Origin: CAWUIO01 sp963922455 | GTDB taxonomy: Bacteria; Bacteroidota; Bacteroidia; Cytophagales; Microscillaceae | Reading direction: 5' to 3' | Length of the DNA stretch: 56,010 nt | NCBI GenBank assembly: GCA_963922455.1 | Contig: CAWUIO010000033.1 | Coordinates: forward strand, 1 to 56,010 | Part shown: one piece after another, positions 35,240 to 43,851 of the stretch | Layout of the letters: each line of letters begins with the position of its first letter | How positions within the stretch are numbered: the first letter of the stretch is position 1 | The notes under the pieces: generated by a model | Seen by the model: only the letters and a program-made list of their open reading frames with translations | The model's database searches: none | What the model was told of the DNA's origin: nothing | Translations under genes and position numbers: made by a program

Positions 35240-36816
35240 TTCCTTTGCCCTACTTTACCCAAATTTTGCCAGCTCCTTTGCCTGCGTAATCTCTGATACA
35301 GAGGTTCCGTTTTGATGGAGTCTTGAGCTGGGGCCCCTCGCATTTTATAGCCATCGTCCGAATTAGCCTGAATATACTGACGGGTAGATTTTTGTCCCAC
35401 AATCAGGTTTTGGTTTACCCGGATGATATCAAAATTATTCAGCCGGTTCCACTTCCTCAAATCTGGCACCGTAATTTGATAATTCTTAGCAATAGAATAC
35501 AAAGACTCACCTGTTTGTACCCGGTGTATCACATGATTTCCGTGGAGTTGGCCTGGGTCGGGCAAGGCTTGCATCTGGGCGGTCAAATCGGTGTGTCCAG
35601 AAGGGATCACCAATTCTTGTCCGATACGAATAATGTCATTGGCGTGTAAATCGTTGGCATTCCGAATGTCGGTCACACGGATGCCATACATCTTAGAAAT
35701 GGCATATAAGGTTTGTTTAGCCTGTACTTTGTGAACTTTGACTCCGGTTGGCGCCGTCTTGGAATGGCCTGCCCTCGGGTCAGAAGTAACTTTATGCTGC
35801 TGCTCTTCCCAATAATCCTGCTCTTGTTGTTCGTAGATTTTCTTTAAATCGGGGATATTCACCTCAGCGTGTTCTTGGGGAAGTTCGTGTAGGGTTTTGA
35901 CGGTTTGCACCTTAACCTCAGGGATAAGGCCATCTTCAGACCTTTGCATATCTGGCTCTTTTGGTATAGACAAGGGGGCATCAGTCCGAGCTTTGGCTAA
36001 TAATACCGGACAACTAAGCCGGGCGGGAATTCGACGTTGTTTAAGCCAAGGGTTTAACAATTTCACAAAATCGCGAGACTGATCAAATTTATCCGATATC
36101 CGTTCCAAAGACGTATTGTTGCTTTCCCAAAAAACATCCAATTGTTGATTTGGATGGGTTGCGGGGTTCAAATAGCGTTGCAAAATGAGTTTATGGGCCA
36201 GCACCTTACGAAGAAAGGGATGGGTTCGTTCATTTACTTGGAAGACCTCTCCTCCGGAGATTGTAGACATCTCATAGTAGGTATCTACATATTTCCGGGC
36301 CTTCTCATAGCCTAAATCAAGGGTTAGACTGTTGAAAAGCCAATTGTTAAAATAAGCATTGTTGTGTTTGAGGTAGAGCCCTACCGCATGTGAGGAAAAT
36401 ACCAAATTGAAACGGTGGTCTACCGTTTGCGTCATCGTGATATTCATCTCCTCAGCAATTTCGGCCCGAAGGTTCCAAAAGCCAGTTTTGGCATTGGATG
36501 GGTTCTCGAGTAGGTGGTGTACATTGACGAGGGCTATGTACTTGTAGTCGCTGGGCAGGCCCTCTTCCTGGGTAAGTTTTTCCAGGTACTCTAGCAATAG
36601 GTAGAGTGTCTCCGCGTGTTTTGCATACACCTCGTGATGCTTTTCCAACTGCTGGACATCACTGCGGATTTGGCGGCGGATTCCGGAACTGAGTTTTAAC
36701 TGGATTCCGGCAAAGGTCATAAGCTCCGGTACCGACTGGTATTGGAAATTAGACTCAAGAAAAAATAGGCCCACGAATATTATAGCTAATATCCGCGGTA
36801 ATAGCATCGGTTTCAT
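35236..36816 (-). CDS. Lytic-transglycosylase-like protein with two LysM domains, degenerate active site
   Basis: 526 residues; N-terminal hydrophobic signal or anchor (MLLPRILAIIFVGLFFLES). Residues about 110-240 follow the MltD/SLT pattern (LPSDYKYIALVNVHHLLENP, then NAKTGFWNLRAEIAEEMNIT) but the usual catalytic Glu of the ALVES motif is Asn here (ALVNV), and the GLWQF equivalent is GFWNL. Two LysM modules follow: VHKVQAKQTLYAISKMYGIR with IGQELVIP, and HRVQTGESLYSIAKNYQIT with VNQNLIVG. It should bind peptidoglycan in the periplasm but may not cleave it. The 4-bp overlap with trmN6 is at the converging 3' ends. Confidence 0.85.
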   Translation of the reverse strand: MKPMLLPRILAIIFVGLFFLESNFQYQSVPELMTFAGIQLKLSSGIRRQIRSDVQQLEKHHEVYAKHAETLYLLLEYLEKLTQEEGLPSDYKYIALVNVHHLLENPSNAKTGFWNLRAEIAEEMNITMTQTVDHRFNLVFSSHAVGLYLKHNNAYFNNWLFNSLTLDLGYEKARKYVDTYYEMSTISGGEVFQVNERTHPFLRKVLAHKLILQRYLNPATHPNQQLDVFWESNNTSLERISDKFDQSRDFVKLLNPWLKQRRIPARLSCPVLLAKARTDAPLSIPKEPDMQRSEDGLIPEVKVQTVKTLHELPQEHAEVNIPDLKKIYEQQEQDYWEEQQHKVTSDPRAGHSKTAPTGVKVHKVQAKQTLYAISKMYGIRVTDIRNANDLHANDIIRIGQELVIPSGHTDLTAQMQALPDPGQLHGNHVIHRVQTGESLYSIAKNYQITVPDLRKWNRLNNFDIIRVNQNLIVGQKSTRQYIQANSDDGYKMRGAPAQDSIKTEPLYQRLRRQRSWQNLGKVGQRN

Positions 36817-36969
36817 GAATTCCCTTAATTTTGGTGTCGTTTCACAAATTTAATTTTATATGTAGTAATTTCAAAGGAAACGACCAAGTCTTAACCTTGT
36901 ATTATTGCGGTTTGGTATATTTTTATACGATGTAAGCCTATACTTTGTTAAATGCGGAGTAAAATCATT

Positions 36970-37611
36970 TTACTTTTTGTAAATCAAGCTTAAACCATCT
37001 CTGAGGGGGATAATGGTATTCTCGACCCGAGAATCTTCCTGCACCATTTGGTTAAACTCTTGCATCTTTAGGGCTTTTTTCGATATTTTTTCTTTATTTC
37101 TTACAACGTCTCCTCGCCAAAGAATATTATCAACAACGATAATTCCGCCTATTTTTATTTTGGAAAGGCACACTTCATAATATAAGGCATAATTCGATTT
37201 ATCGGCATCAATAAACGCAAAGTCGTAGCTATCAGGCAGTTGCGGAATAATCTCTAAAGCCTCCCCAAAATGTACCCGGATTTTGGGAGCCAGGCCACTC
37301 TTCTCAAAGTATTTTCTCATCAGGCTTTCCCGCTCTTCATTAATCTCAATGGTGTCGATAATGCCATTTTCGGGCAGGCCTTCAGCCAGGCAAAGGGCTG
37401 AGTAACCGGTAAAAGTGCCCACTTCCAAGATGCGCTGGGGACGCATGAGTTTAGACAAAAGGGACAAAAAACGACCTTGTTGGGCTCCCGAGATCATGTG
37501 GGGCATGGTCACCTTTAGATGCGTTTCGCGCTCTAGCTCAGTAAGATAAGAAGGTTCTGGGCTAGAGTGATTTTCCAGATACCGAGTCATTTCTTCAGAA
37601 AAAACACGCAT
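36970..37611 (-). CDS. SAM-dependent O-methyltransferase (class I, Methyltransf_3)
   Basis: 213 residues. SAM motif RILEVGTFTGYSALCLAEGL at about 60-80; the acidic end of strand 2 in IDTIEINEERE; YDFAFIDADKSNYALYYE at about 130-147 with the metal-binding Asp; GGIIVVDNILWRGDV follows with the Asp-Asn pair. These are the marks of the caffeoyl-CoA/catechol O-methyltransferase family, which use Mg2+. The substrate is unknown. It is 31 bp downstream of the M16 peptidase gene, so co-transcription is likely. Confidence 0.92.
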   Translation of the reverse strand: MRVFSEEMTRYLENHSSPEPSYLTELERETHLKVTMPHMISGAQQGRFLSLLSKLMRPQRILEVGTFTGYSALCLAEGLPENGIIDTIEINEERESLMRKYFEKSGLAPKIRVHFGEALEIIPQLPDSYDFAFIDADKSNYALYYEVCLSKIKIGGIIVVDNILWRGDVVRNKEKISKKALKMQEFNQMVQEDSRVENTIIPLRDGLSLIYKK

Positions 37612-37642
37612 AGTTTTGGGGTATTTTGAGTTGGAGCCACGT

Positions 37643-38938
37643 TTATTCCTCCGGTAAATAGATTAAGCAACTTAAGCCTGCTTCGTCTAGCATCTCTTGG
37701 GCTACCTCTTGCACCATATCGGCGCTTAATTTTCGAATGGCTTCCAAAACATGAGGCAAAGGGTCAACCTTACCCATATCCAATAAGCTTTTACCCATCA
37801 TGAGCATGAAACTCAAATTACTTTCTTCGGCAATGGCCAATTGCCCAATCAATTGTTCCTTGGCGTGCCGTAATTGCCGAATGCCGAGGGGCTTTTCCCG
37901 AAGGTTTTTAAATTCTTTATAAATGATCTGGCGGCTTTTTTCTAAATAACGGGCTTCGGTAGCAAAGGAAACCGAAAATAATCCGGTATCGGTATAGGGA
38001 TGAAAATTGGCTTCCACGGCATATACATAGCCTAACTTTTCTCTTAAAGCCATATTAAGCCGGGAGTTTAGGCCCGGTCCTCCCAAGAGATTATTCAGCA
38101 GCAAAAAGGCTAACTTGCGGGAGTCAAAAATGGAATAGGCCGGTCGCCCCAATACACAGTAGGCCTGGCTATTATGGCGGTCTTTTACTACTTCTCGCGC
38201 GGTATAGCCCGTGAAGGGCTCTCTTTTTTTCTTCGCTTGTTTCGCCGGGAGGGCCTGCATATACTTTTCGGCCAGGCGAATTACTTTTTCAAAGGGCAGA
38301 TTGCCTACGGAGCTAAACACAATCTCATCGGTATTGATATTTCCCTGGATAAACCGGTTAAAATCTTCCCGTTTAAAAGATTGAACACTTTCGGTAGTCC
38401 CCAAAATATTGTGGCCGAGGGGGTGGCCAGAAAATACCAAAGCATCAAACTCATCCAATAAAGCATCGTCGGGCGTATCTTGGTACATCGCCATTTCTTC
38501 CAAGATTACGTGTCTTTCCCGCTCGATCTGGGTCTGGGGAAAGATCGAGTCAAAGGTGATATCGGTGAGCAGCTCGATGGCTTTTTCGTAATGCTCCACC
38601 AAAAACGAAGCATAAAAGCTAATCTTTTCCTTTTCTGTAAAAGCATTCAGCTCTCCGCCCAATGATTCCAAGCGGTTTAATATGTGATAGGCTTTGCGTT
38701 TTTGGGTTCCTTTGAAGGCCATATGTTCCCAAAAATGAGCAAGTCCCCATTGCGATTCCTTTTCATCCCGGCTCCCAATATTCAAAACAAAGCCACAATG
38801 GCCCACCCGAGAATGACTGATCTGCTTATGAACCACCCGAATCCCGTTTTTCAACCTGTACTCCTGGTACCAATCCTGCATGCGTGTAAAAAAACAATCT
38901 GCTAATTTTCTACTCTCCGATATCTCTGAACCCTTCAT
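37643..38938 (-). CDS. M16 family zinc metallopeptidase
   Basis: About 431 residues from the ATG at 38938. The frame extends to a TTG at 38986; a later ATG at 38881 (MQDWYQEYRLKNGIRVV) is also possible and fits cytoplasmic homologues best. The inverted zinc motif HxxEH is in GLAHFWEHMAFKGT; the third ligand is the Glu of HVILEEMAMYQD about 75 residues later. The C-terminal half has the second M16 domain with GGPGLNSRLNMALREKLGYV. Single-chain M16B proteins of this type degrade or process peptides, often as dimers. It precedes an O-methyltransferase gene on the same strand. Confidence 0.92.
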   Translation of the reverse strand: MKGSEISESRKLADCFFTRMQDWYQEYRLKNGIRVVHKQISHSRVGHCGFVLNIGSRDEKESQWGLAHFWEHMAFKGTQKRKAYHILNRLESLGGELNAFTEKEKISFYASFLVEHYEKAIELLTDITFDSIFPQTQIERERHVILEEMAMYQDTPDDALLDEFDALVFSGHPLGHNILGTTESVQSFKREDFNRFIQGNINTDEIVFSSVGNLPFEKVIRLAEKYMQALPAKQAKKKREPFTGYTAREVVKDRHNSQAYCVLGRPAYSIFDSRKLAFLLLNNLLGGPGLNSRLNMALREKLGYVYAVEANFHPYTDTGLFSVSFATEARYLEKSRQIIYKEFKNLREKPLGIRQLRHAKEQLIGQLAIAEESNLSFMLMMGKSLLDMGKVDPLPHVLEAIRKLSADMVQEVAQEMLDEAGLSCLIYLPEE

Positions 38939-39040
38939 TTGTGGTATAAACAAATTGGGGGCGTACAAATTTAAGAAAATACCCAAGTTTTAACTACATA
39001 ATCCTTTTGCTCAAGGAAAAGGTTCACTTCGGGTAGATTG

Positions 39041-39167
39041 GGGGCTGCCCCCCGGTTCTCCTACCTAGCCCAATTCCCCTTGGGTAGCCGGGGGTCGGGC
39101 TTTCGCTACTCGCTGCCTCTCCCCACAGCCCAACACGAGCTCAAACAGGCCGCTCTATCCCTCAGCC
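39041..39167 (+). repeat. Structured intergenic element, copy 6 (plus orientation, G/C subfamily)
   Basis: It starts GGGGCTGCCCCCCGG and ends CCCTCAGCC. Closing stem: GGCTG with CAGCC. Second stem: CCCCCGG with CCGGGGG around a loop of about 32 bases. Third stem: CTCG with CGAG. It is the left member of an inverted pair with copy 7. Confidence 0.85.
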
Positions 39168-39464
39168 AAGTTTGAGTTTTATTTTATAGTACTACTCCCT
39201 GTGTAACACCTTTACCTAGAAGAAATTTGTACAAATGGGTCTCCTTTGCCTAGCCAAAAACAAAATTTATCTGAGACAAGCCCGGCTTTTGGTAGAAGCT
39301 TTTTATATTTGGAGGCCGTTTTTGCTTCGTATTTGTCGGCAAAAGGCCCTGCTTGGGGTTCTAAGATTTATATATTGAATCCATAGCCGCTTTCAGGAGC
39401 TAAAAGTACTTCTTTGCCGCCCAAAGGACTCCAAGGTAAAGGCTTGTTTTTGAATAGCTAGCTC
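39168..39464. other. Gene-free spacer between inverted element copies 6 and 7
   Basis: 297 bp with no credible coding frame. I see no sequence similarity to the spacer between copies 1 and 2 beyond the flanking elements. Confidence 0.6.
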
Positions 39465-39593
39465 GGCTTAGGGATGGAACGGCATGTTTGAGCTCGTGTT
39501 GGCTAGCGGGGAGAGGCAGCGAGTAGTGACAGCCCGACCCGCGCACTACCTAATTTGTATGTACAGCCAAACTGCCTAGCGCGGGGAAGCCCC
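39465..39593 (-). repeat. Structured intergenic element, copy 7 (minus orientation, T/A subfamily)
   Basis: On the minus strand it starts GGGGCTTCCCCGCGC at 39593 and ends CCCTAAGCC at 39465. Closing stem: GGCTT with AAGCC. Second stem: CCCGCGC with GCGCGGG. Its left end is only 9 bp upstream of the ATG of the following TPR gene, so the gene's leader and promoter must lie within or beyond the element. Confidence 0.85.
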
Positions 39594-39602
39594 AAAACAC
39601 TC

Positions 39603-40232
39603 ATGGCCTTGATGAAAGTTATCGTATTTTCTTTTTTCTTATGTCTCTTTACGGCTCCTTTCCTTATCGCCCAAAACGATGGCTCCTTGATCGATCAAGC
39701 AGAGGCACAATACAAAAGGGGAAATATTTTAGGGTCCATTCAACTCCTGGACTCCCTCTTGTCTCAGGAGCCGGCCAACTACCTAGCCCTGCAAAAACGC
39801 GGACGCAGTTATCGCAAATTTGGCAACCTGGCCTCGGCTTTAAAAGATTATAATCAGGCCCTAAAATCCAATCCGGGTTTTGTACCGGCATTTTTGGGGC
39901 GGGCCCAGGCCTATCTGGCGCTTTCCAACTATACGGCGGCCCAGCAAGATTATGAGCAGGCCCTCAATTTGGCCCCCGAGCATCCTAAAAAGTTGTCTAT
40001 TCATTACAATTTGGCAGGGATCTATTTTGAACTTAAGCAATTAGACAAAGCCAGTGCTTTGTATGAGGACATTTTGAGCCAAGACCCGCAGCATACCCAA
40101 GCCCGGGTCAACCGAGGGGTCATTCGGTATTTAAAAAATCAAGCCCAGGAAGCTTGTGATGATTGGAGCCGGGCCCGGGAATCGGGAAGCCGAGTGGCCC
40201 AGCGCAATCACAAAAAGGCCTGCCCTGAGTAG
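39603..40232 (+). CDS. Secreted TPR protein (209 aa)
   Basis: The ATG at 39603 (or 39612) gives a signal peptide, MKVIVFSFFLCLFTAPFLIA, ending at AQ. Four to five TPR units follow: AQYKRGNILGSIQLLDSLLS, ALQKRGRSYRKFGNLASALK, AFLGRAQAYLALSNYTAAQQ, IHYNLAGIYFELKQLDKASA and ARVNRGVIRYLKNQAQEACD. It is a periplasmic protein-protein interaction scaffold; partner unknown. A longer frame starts in repeat copy 7 and is rejected because it lacks the signal peptide at its N-terminus. Confidence 0.85.
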   Translation: MALMKVIVFSFFLCLFTAPFLIAQNDGSLIDQAEAQYKRGNILGSIQLLDSLLSQEPANYLALQKRGRSYRKFGNLASALKDYNQALKSNPGFVPAFLGRAQAYLALSNYTAAQQDYEQALNLAPEHPKKLSIHYNLAGIYFELKQLDKASALYEDILSQDPQHTQARVNRGVIRYLKNQAQEACDDWSRARESGSRVAQRNHKKACPE

Positions 40233-40474
40233 AAAAACTAAATAAAACCAGTTTTTAGGGGCAATTTTGATAAAACACCAACATTGAAATACTTGCACTT
40301 GGCATTTGGTTTTCTCGCTTTAACAAGGTAAACCTCTCCCCTGACAAATTCGGCTAAATTTTCTGAGCCTGCCTGCGTTTAGAAAGGGAAGGCAATAGAG
40401 AAGTGATTAGCCAAATGAACTACTACGATATTCTTTGGAGTTTTTTCTTCCTAAGCCGCATAGAAAGCAATGAT

Positions 40475-40876
40475 ATGAAACAGAATACGCTATTTGTCAT
40501 TGGACAAGATATGGCTACGTTGGAAGAAATACGGGAAATAGCTTACTATTTTCCGCATACACAGGTAGAAGCCTTTGCCAAGGGAGAGGAAGCCATTCAG
40601 TTTTCTCGCAAAACGAAGCCAAGTCTCATTATTAGTGAGTTGATCTTAGAGGGGAGTTTGGATGGGATTCAAACCATTCATCACCTGAGTAAGCGCCGAG
40701 AAGTGCCCGTAATTTTTCTAATATCCAGTTACGAGCCCCAGCTTTTGTCTCTGACCCGGACCACCCAGATTGTTAACTATTTTGTAAAACCATTCAAGCC
40801 CCGAGAGCTTGAATTTGCCATGGAAATGGCTCTTTGGAGCGTTCCAACCAGTAAAAAAAGAAGCCTCTTTGAGTAG
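40475..40876 (+). CDS. Stand-alone receiver-like domain protein (degenerate)
   Basis: 133 residues from the ATG at 40475; other starts at 40415 and 40403 (GTG) are possible but add non-family sequence. The fold follows CheY: NTLFVIGQDMATLEEIREIA, LIISELILEGSLDGIQTIHH, EVPVIFLISSYEP and NYFVKPFKPRELEFAMEMAL. The phospho-acceptor Asp is Glu here (ISELIL) and the acidic pair near the N-terminus is weak (GQD), while the Lys of the KPF motif and the Ser of ISSYE are kept. It may be a constitutive or phosphate-independent receiver. No output domain is attached. Confidence 0.75.
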   Translation: MKQNTLFVIGQDMATLEEIREIAYYFPHTQVEAFAKGEEAIQFSRKTKPSLIISELILEGSLDGIQTIHHLSKRREVPVIFLISSYEPQLLSLTRTTQIVNYFVKPFKPRELEFAMEMALWSVPTSKKRSLFE

Positions 40877-40892
40877 AGGCTTCCTATTTTTA
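40860..40892. terminator. Bidirectional terminator overlapping the receiver stop codon
   Basis: GAAGCCTCT (40860-40868) pairs with AGAGGCTTC (40875-40883), a 9-bp stem with a 6-base loop, A-rich before and T-rich after. The stop codon of the receiver gene is in the hairpin. It also faces the converging OmpA gene that ends at 40903. Confidence 0.85.
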
Positions 40893-40902
40893 TATCGCTA
40901 AG

Positions 40903-42738
40903 TTACTGAGATTCACTCCCGTAATTTCTCTTATCGCTCCGTTTGTAAATAAACCGGATATCTTTTTGGTTCTTCTCTTCTCCCCCTTCGGCTACTAAGT
41001 TTTCCCCGATTTCTTCTATAACAACCCGACGGCTTTTGGCCCGGTTTTGTCTCGATTCTTGGCTTTCTTGTCGGGCCAAAAACTTCTCTTCTTCGCATTT
41101 CCCAATCTGTACTTGTTCGTCATAGTGATTGGCGATAATCCGATTGCTCTCAATGCCTTTTCCTACCAAATAATTTTTGACTGCATTTACGCGATTGATC
41201 GAAAGGTTGACATTGTAGCTAACACTGCCTATACAATCACAGTAGCCACCTAAGCTCACCATCAAGCCGCTATTTTCTTTCATAAACGTCACTAAGAGGT
41301 CAAGTTTTTCTTGCTCATTGGCCCGAATGTAATAGCGGTCAAAGTCAAAGTTTACCCCTTCCAGTACTACGGCTTCGTCTAAGAAAGGCTCAGGTATTAC
41401 AGTGGTGTCACTTTTTCCGGGCTCGGGAGGAATGCTTAAATAAACAATTAAGGTAGTGGGCTCCGCAAAATCCTCGACTTTGACCAATACCAAGCTATCC
41501 TCCTCCATTTTTTTATACCGATCATCTTGGGCTTCGGCGCTAACCAAAAACTCTCCATAATTACCAAAGCCCAGTTGGAATTTTTTGCTTAGGTCTTTGT
41601 CATTGGACCTTTGGTAATTTCCATCTTTTTTTCGGACTTCCACGCGGGCTGGTATCAAGCTTTTCTGGGCTGAGTCTCTCACTTCTACGATAAGGTTGTA
41701 CACCCGTTCAAGGCTTATCTCATAAATGTCGGCCCGGGTCTCGTCTTCGTGAAATGCTGAGTAGTATACCCGATCTAATTGTCCATTTTTAGGATTGTAT
41801 AAGGGATAAAAATAGCCTTCAAATTTATCAGATGCATCCTGGATCGTATCGAGGATCACTCCCATGGGGCCGCCTGGATTTTCTGAGGCAGGGCCCCAGC
41901 TACCGGCATCTATCGCATCGCTTTGCCGGCTAGAAGCATAAATATGCCCATAGGGATGTTTATCTTCGGGGTGTCCAGGCTCTTCCCGGTTACTGGACAA
42001 AAACAGGGTCTGCTTGTCCCAGCTTAGAAAGGGAGCCGTATCATAGCCCAAGGAATTGACGTCTGTTAGGCGCTTTGGGGCGCTGTAAGTCAATTCTTTG
42101 CCATTCGCAATCCGTTCGCATACGTAAATATCTTCCCATTGGCTGGGAGCCGATTTATCGGAGCCCACCTTGTACGACAAGTATAGCTCCTCAAAATCAT
42201 AAGTAAGTGAAAAGTGAAAGTGGCTATCTTTGGTAATTTTATCGGCAACTAACTCCTCAAAATCTTCAATAATAATTGGTTGAGGAACTCCGTAGCTGAG
42301 CGAGTCCTTTCCTTTTTCACGTAAACAATAGGCGGGATAGGCCACATAGATTGCCTTTCTGGGGTGTTTTCGGTTAAAAGAAACAAAAAGGGTATCGGCA
42401 TTATGAGTCACCCCACATACCACATTATGCTCTTCGTTATTTACCGGGTTTTTAAGATTATACGCTTGCCCCCATACTCCCGTCTTCACATCTTTTTCGG
42501 AGACCCAGATATCTTGGTCCATAGGGAAATTTTGGTACCCTAAGTTTTCCGGATGTCCCCCCCGGACAAAAAACAACTTGCTACCATCACCAGAAATCAC
42601 TGGGGCGAGTTCGTCGTAAGGGCTATTTACTGTGTTTATGTCCAGGCGTTGTTTTTTGATCAATTCTTGGGCCTGGCTAGGAAGGCAAAGGAGGCCTACA
42701 AAGCAAACGCCCAAGATCCATTGGATAAATCTATTCAT
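40903..42738 (-). CDS. OmpA-family protein with PD40-like repeats, T9SS trio member
   Basis: 611 residues; signal peptide at about 1-23 (MNRFIQWILGVCFVGLLCLP, then SQAQ). The N-terminal half has PD40/WD40-like beta-propeller motifs (YDELAPVISGDGSKLFFVRG and DTAPFLSWDKQTLFLSSNRE). The C-terminal OmpA domain (about 470-600) has NFDFDRYYIRANEQEKLDLL, then GYCDCIGSVSYNVNLSINRV and the NRAKSRRVVIEE end. It anchors the trio to peptidoglycan. It lies 13 bp after the PorP/SprF gene, an arrangement common in Bacteroidota in which a large type B cargo protein, a PorP/SprF protein and an OmpA protein form one operon. Confidence 0.88.
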   Translation of the reverse strand: MNRFIQWILGVCFVGLLCLPSQAQELIKKQRLDINTVNSPYDELAPVISGDGSKLFFVRGGHPENLGYQNFPMDQDIWVSEKDVKTGVWGQAYNLKNPVNNEEHNVVCGVTHNADTLFVSFNRKHPRKAIYVAYPAYCLREKGKDSLSYGVPQPIIIEDFEELVADKITKDSHFHFSLTYDFEELYLSYKVGSDKSAPSQWEDIYVCERIANGKELTYSAPKRLTDVNSLGYDTAPFLSWDKQTLFLSSNREEPGHPEDKHPYGHIYASSRQSDAIDAGSWGPASENPGGPMGVILDTIQDASDKFEGYFYPLYNPKNGQLDRVYYSAFHEDETRADIYEISLERVYNLIVEVRDSAQKSLIPARVEVRKKDGNYQRSNDKDLSKKFQLGFGNYGEFLVSAEAQDDRYKKMEEDSLVLVKVEDFAEPTTLIVYLSIPPEPGKSDTTVIPEPFLDEAVVLEGVNFDFDRYYIRANEQEKLDLLVTFMKENSGLMVSLGGYCDCIGSVSYNVNLSINRVNAVKNYLVGKGIESNRIIANHYDEQVQIGKCEEEKFLARQESQESRQNRAKSRRVVIEEIGENLVAEGGEEKNQKDIRFIYKRSDKRNYGSESQ

Positions 42739-42751
42739 ACCAAATAAGGGT

Positions 42752-43822
42752 TTAAAACAAATTATGGTTATAATTTCTGAATGAACCAGTCTTGAACCTA
42801 CGTGGCAAACGAAGACCTAGGGAAATCTCGTGCGTTCCCTGGCTAAAGTTGCTCACCCGGCTCGTAGTCAAATCATATGAGTAGTTCAACTCCAGATTAT
42901 TCAGGATGCTCATACCCACCAAGGCTGCGACAGCATCCTCCTGGCGATAACTAATTCCCCCCCAGAGATAGCGGCTTGTATTCTTGATTTTAAAATTATA
43001 AGCCAATCTCAGGTTTAAATCAAAAGAAACCGGGGCATCTCCCTGCCATTTCAAGAGGACCGATGGATATAAAGACAGGGGAGCATTTTTACTGAAGTCC
43101 CAGCGATAGCCTCCTGTTAGATAATAATGTAGGATAAGGTCCTGGCCATCACTATCCCCAAAATCTAGGTTATTTTGTAAAAGTTGCGCGATCGAGAAAC
43201 CACCATAAAACTTATCCGGCTGATACACCATCAAGCCTAAGCCCAAATCAGGGACTATCTCATTTACATTGCCATTTCCAATGATAGGATCTGGGTTGAG
43301 CGGGTTCAGTTCGTTTTGGTCTAATCGGTACTGTATTAGTCCGCCTTGCACCCCCAACGAGACCTTGAGCATTTCATTAAGCGGGATGTGGAGCCCATAG
43401 TTTACATAAAAATGTAAGCGATTGATGGGCGAGGTCTGATCAAAAACCAGGAGCCCTCCCAATCCGTGTTGGAGCCCACCCCAAAAATCCCGGATATGGC
43501 CATCTTTATTTGTTCGATATTTTTTGTCGTGGTAGTATACCGTACCGATAGTAGGCAGGGGTCTTGGTTTTCCAATAGGCGTAAAATTGGCAGAAATAAA
43601 AAAGGTGCGAGGATCATTAGCATTTTCCAATCCAGACCATTGGTTGCGATATCCTACCCGAATGTCGGTATAGGTATAGGCTCCGGCCATGGCTGGGTTG
43701 ATCAGCATATTGTGCACCATATACTGCGTAAACTGGGGCCTTTGTTGGGCCATGATCGCGGTGCTGATTAAGCAGCAAAGACCACAAATAAGAATCTTTA
43801 ATTTTGATTGCATGGTATTCAT
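42752..43822 (-). CDS. PorP/SprF family type IX secretion outer membrane protein
   Basis: 356 residues; signal peptide MQSKLKILICGLCCLISTAI, ending in MAQ. Family marks are strong: QRPQFTQYMVHNMLINPAMA, then GAYTYTDIRVGYRNQWSGLE and a set of beta strands ending GTHEISLGLRLPRRFK. PorP/SprF proteins are outer membrane beta barrels that help secrete and hold type B sorting-domain cargo at the cell surface. It is between the large cargo gene (29 bp upstream) and the OmpA gene, a single transcription unit. Confidence 0.93.
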   Translation of the reverse strand: MNTMQSKLKILICGLCCLISTAIMAQQRPQFTQYMVHNMLINPAMAGAYTYTDIRVGYRNQWSGLENANDPRTFFISANFTPIGKPRPLPTIGTVYYHDKKYRTNKDGHIRDFWGGLQHGLGGLLVFDQTSPINRLHFYVNYGLHIPLNEMLKVSLGVQGGLIQYRLDQNELNPLNPDPIIGNGNVNEIVPDLGLGLMVYQPDKFYGGFSIAQLLQNNLDFGDSDGQDLILHYYLTGGYRWDFSKNAPLSLYPSVLLKWQGDAPVSFDLNLRLAYNFKIKNTSRYLWGGISYRQEDAVAALVGMSILNNLELNYSYDLTTSRVSNFSQGTHEISLGLRLPRRFKTGSFRNYNHNLF

Positions 43823-43851
43823 TTCAAGAATCTAAGACCAAATTAGAATGC

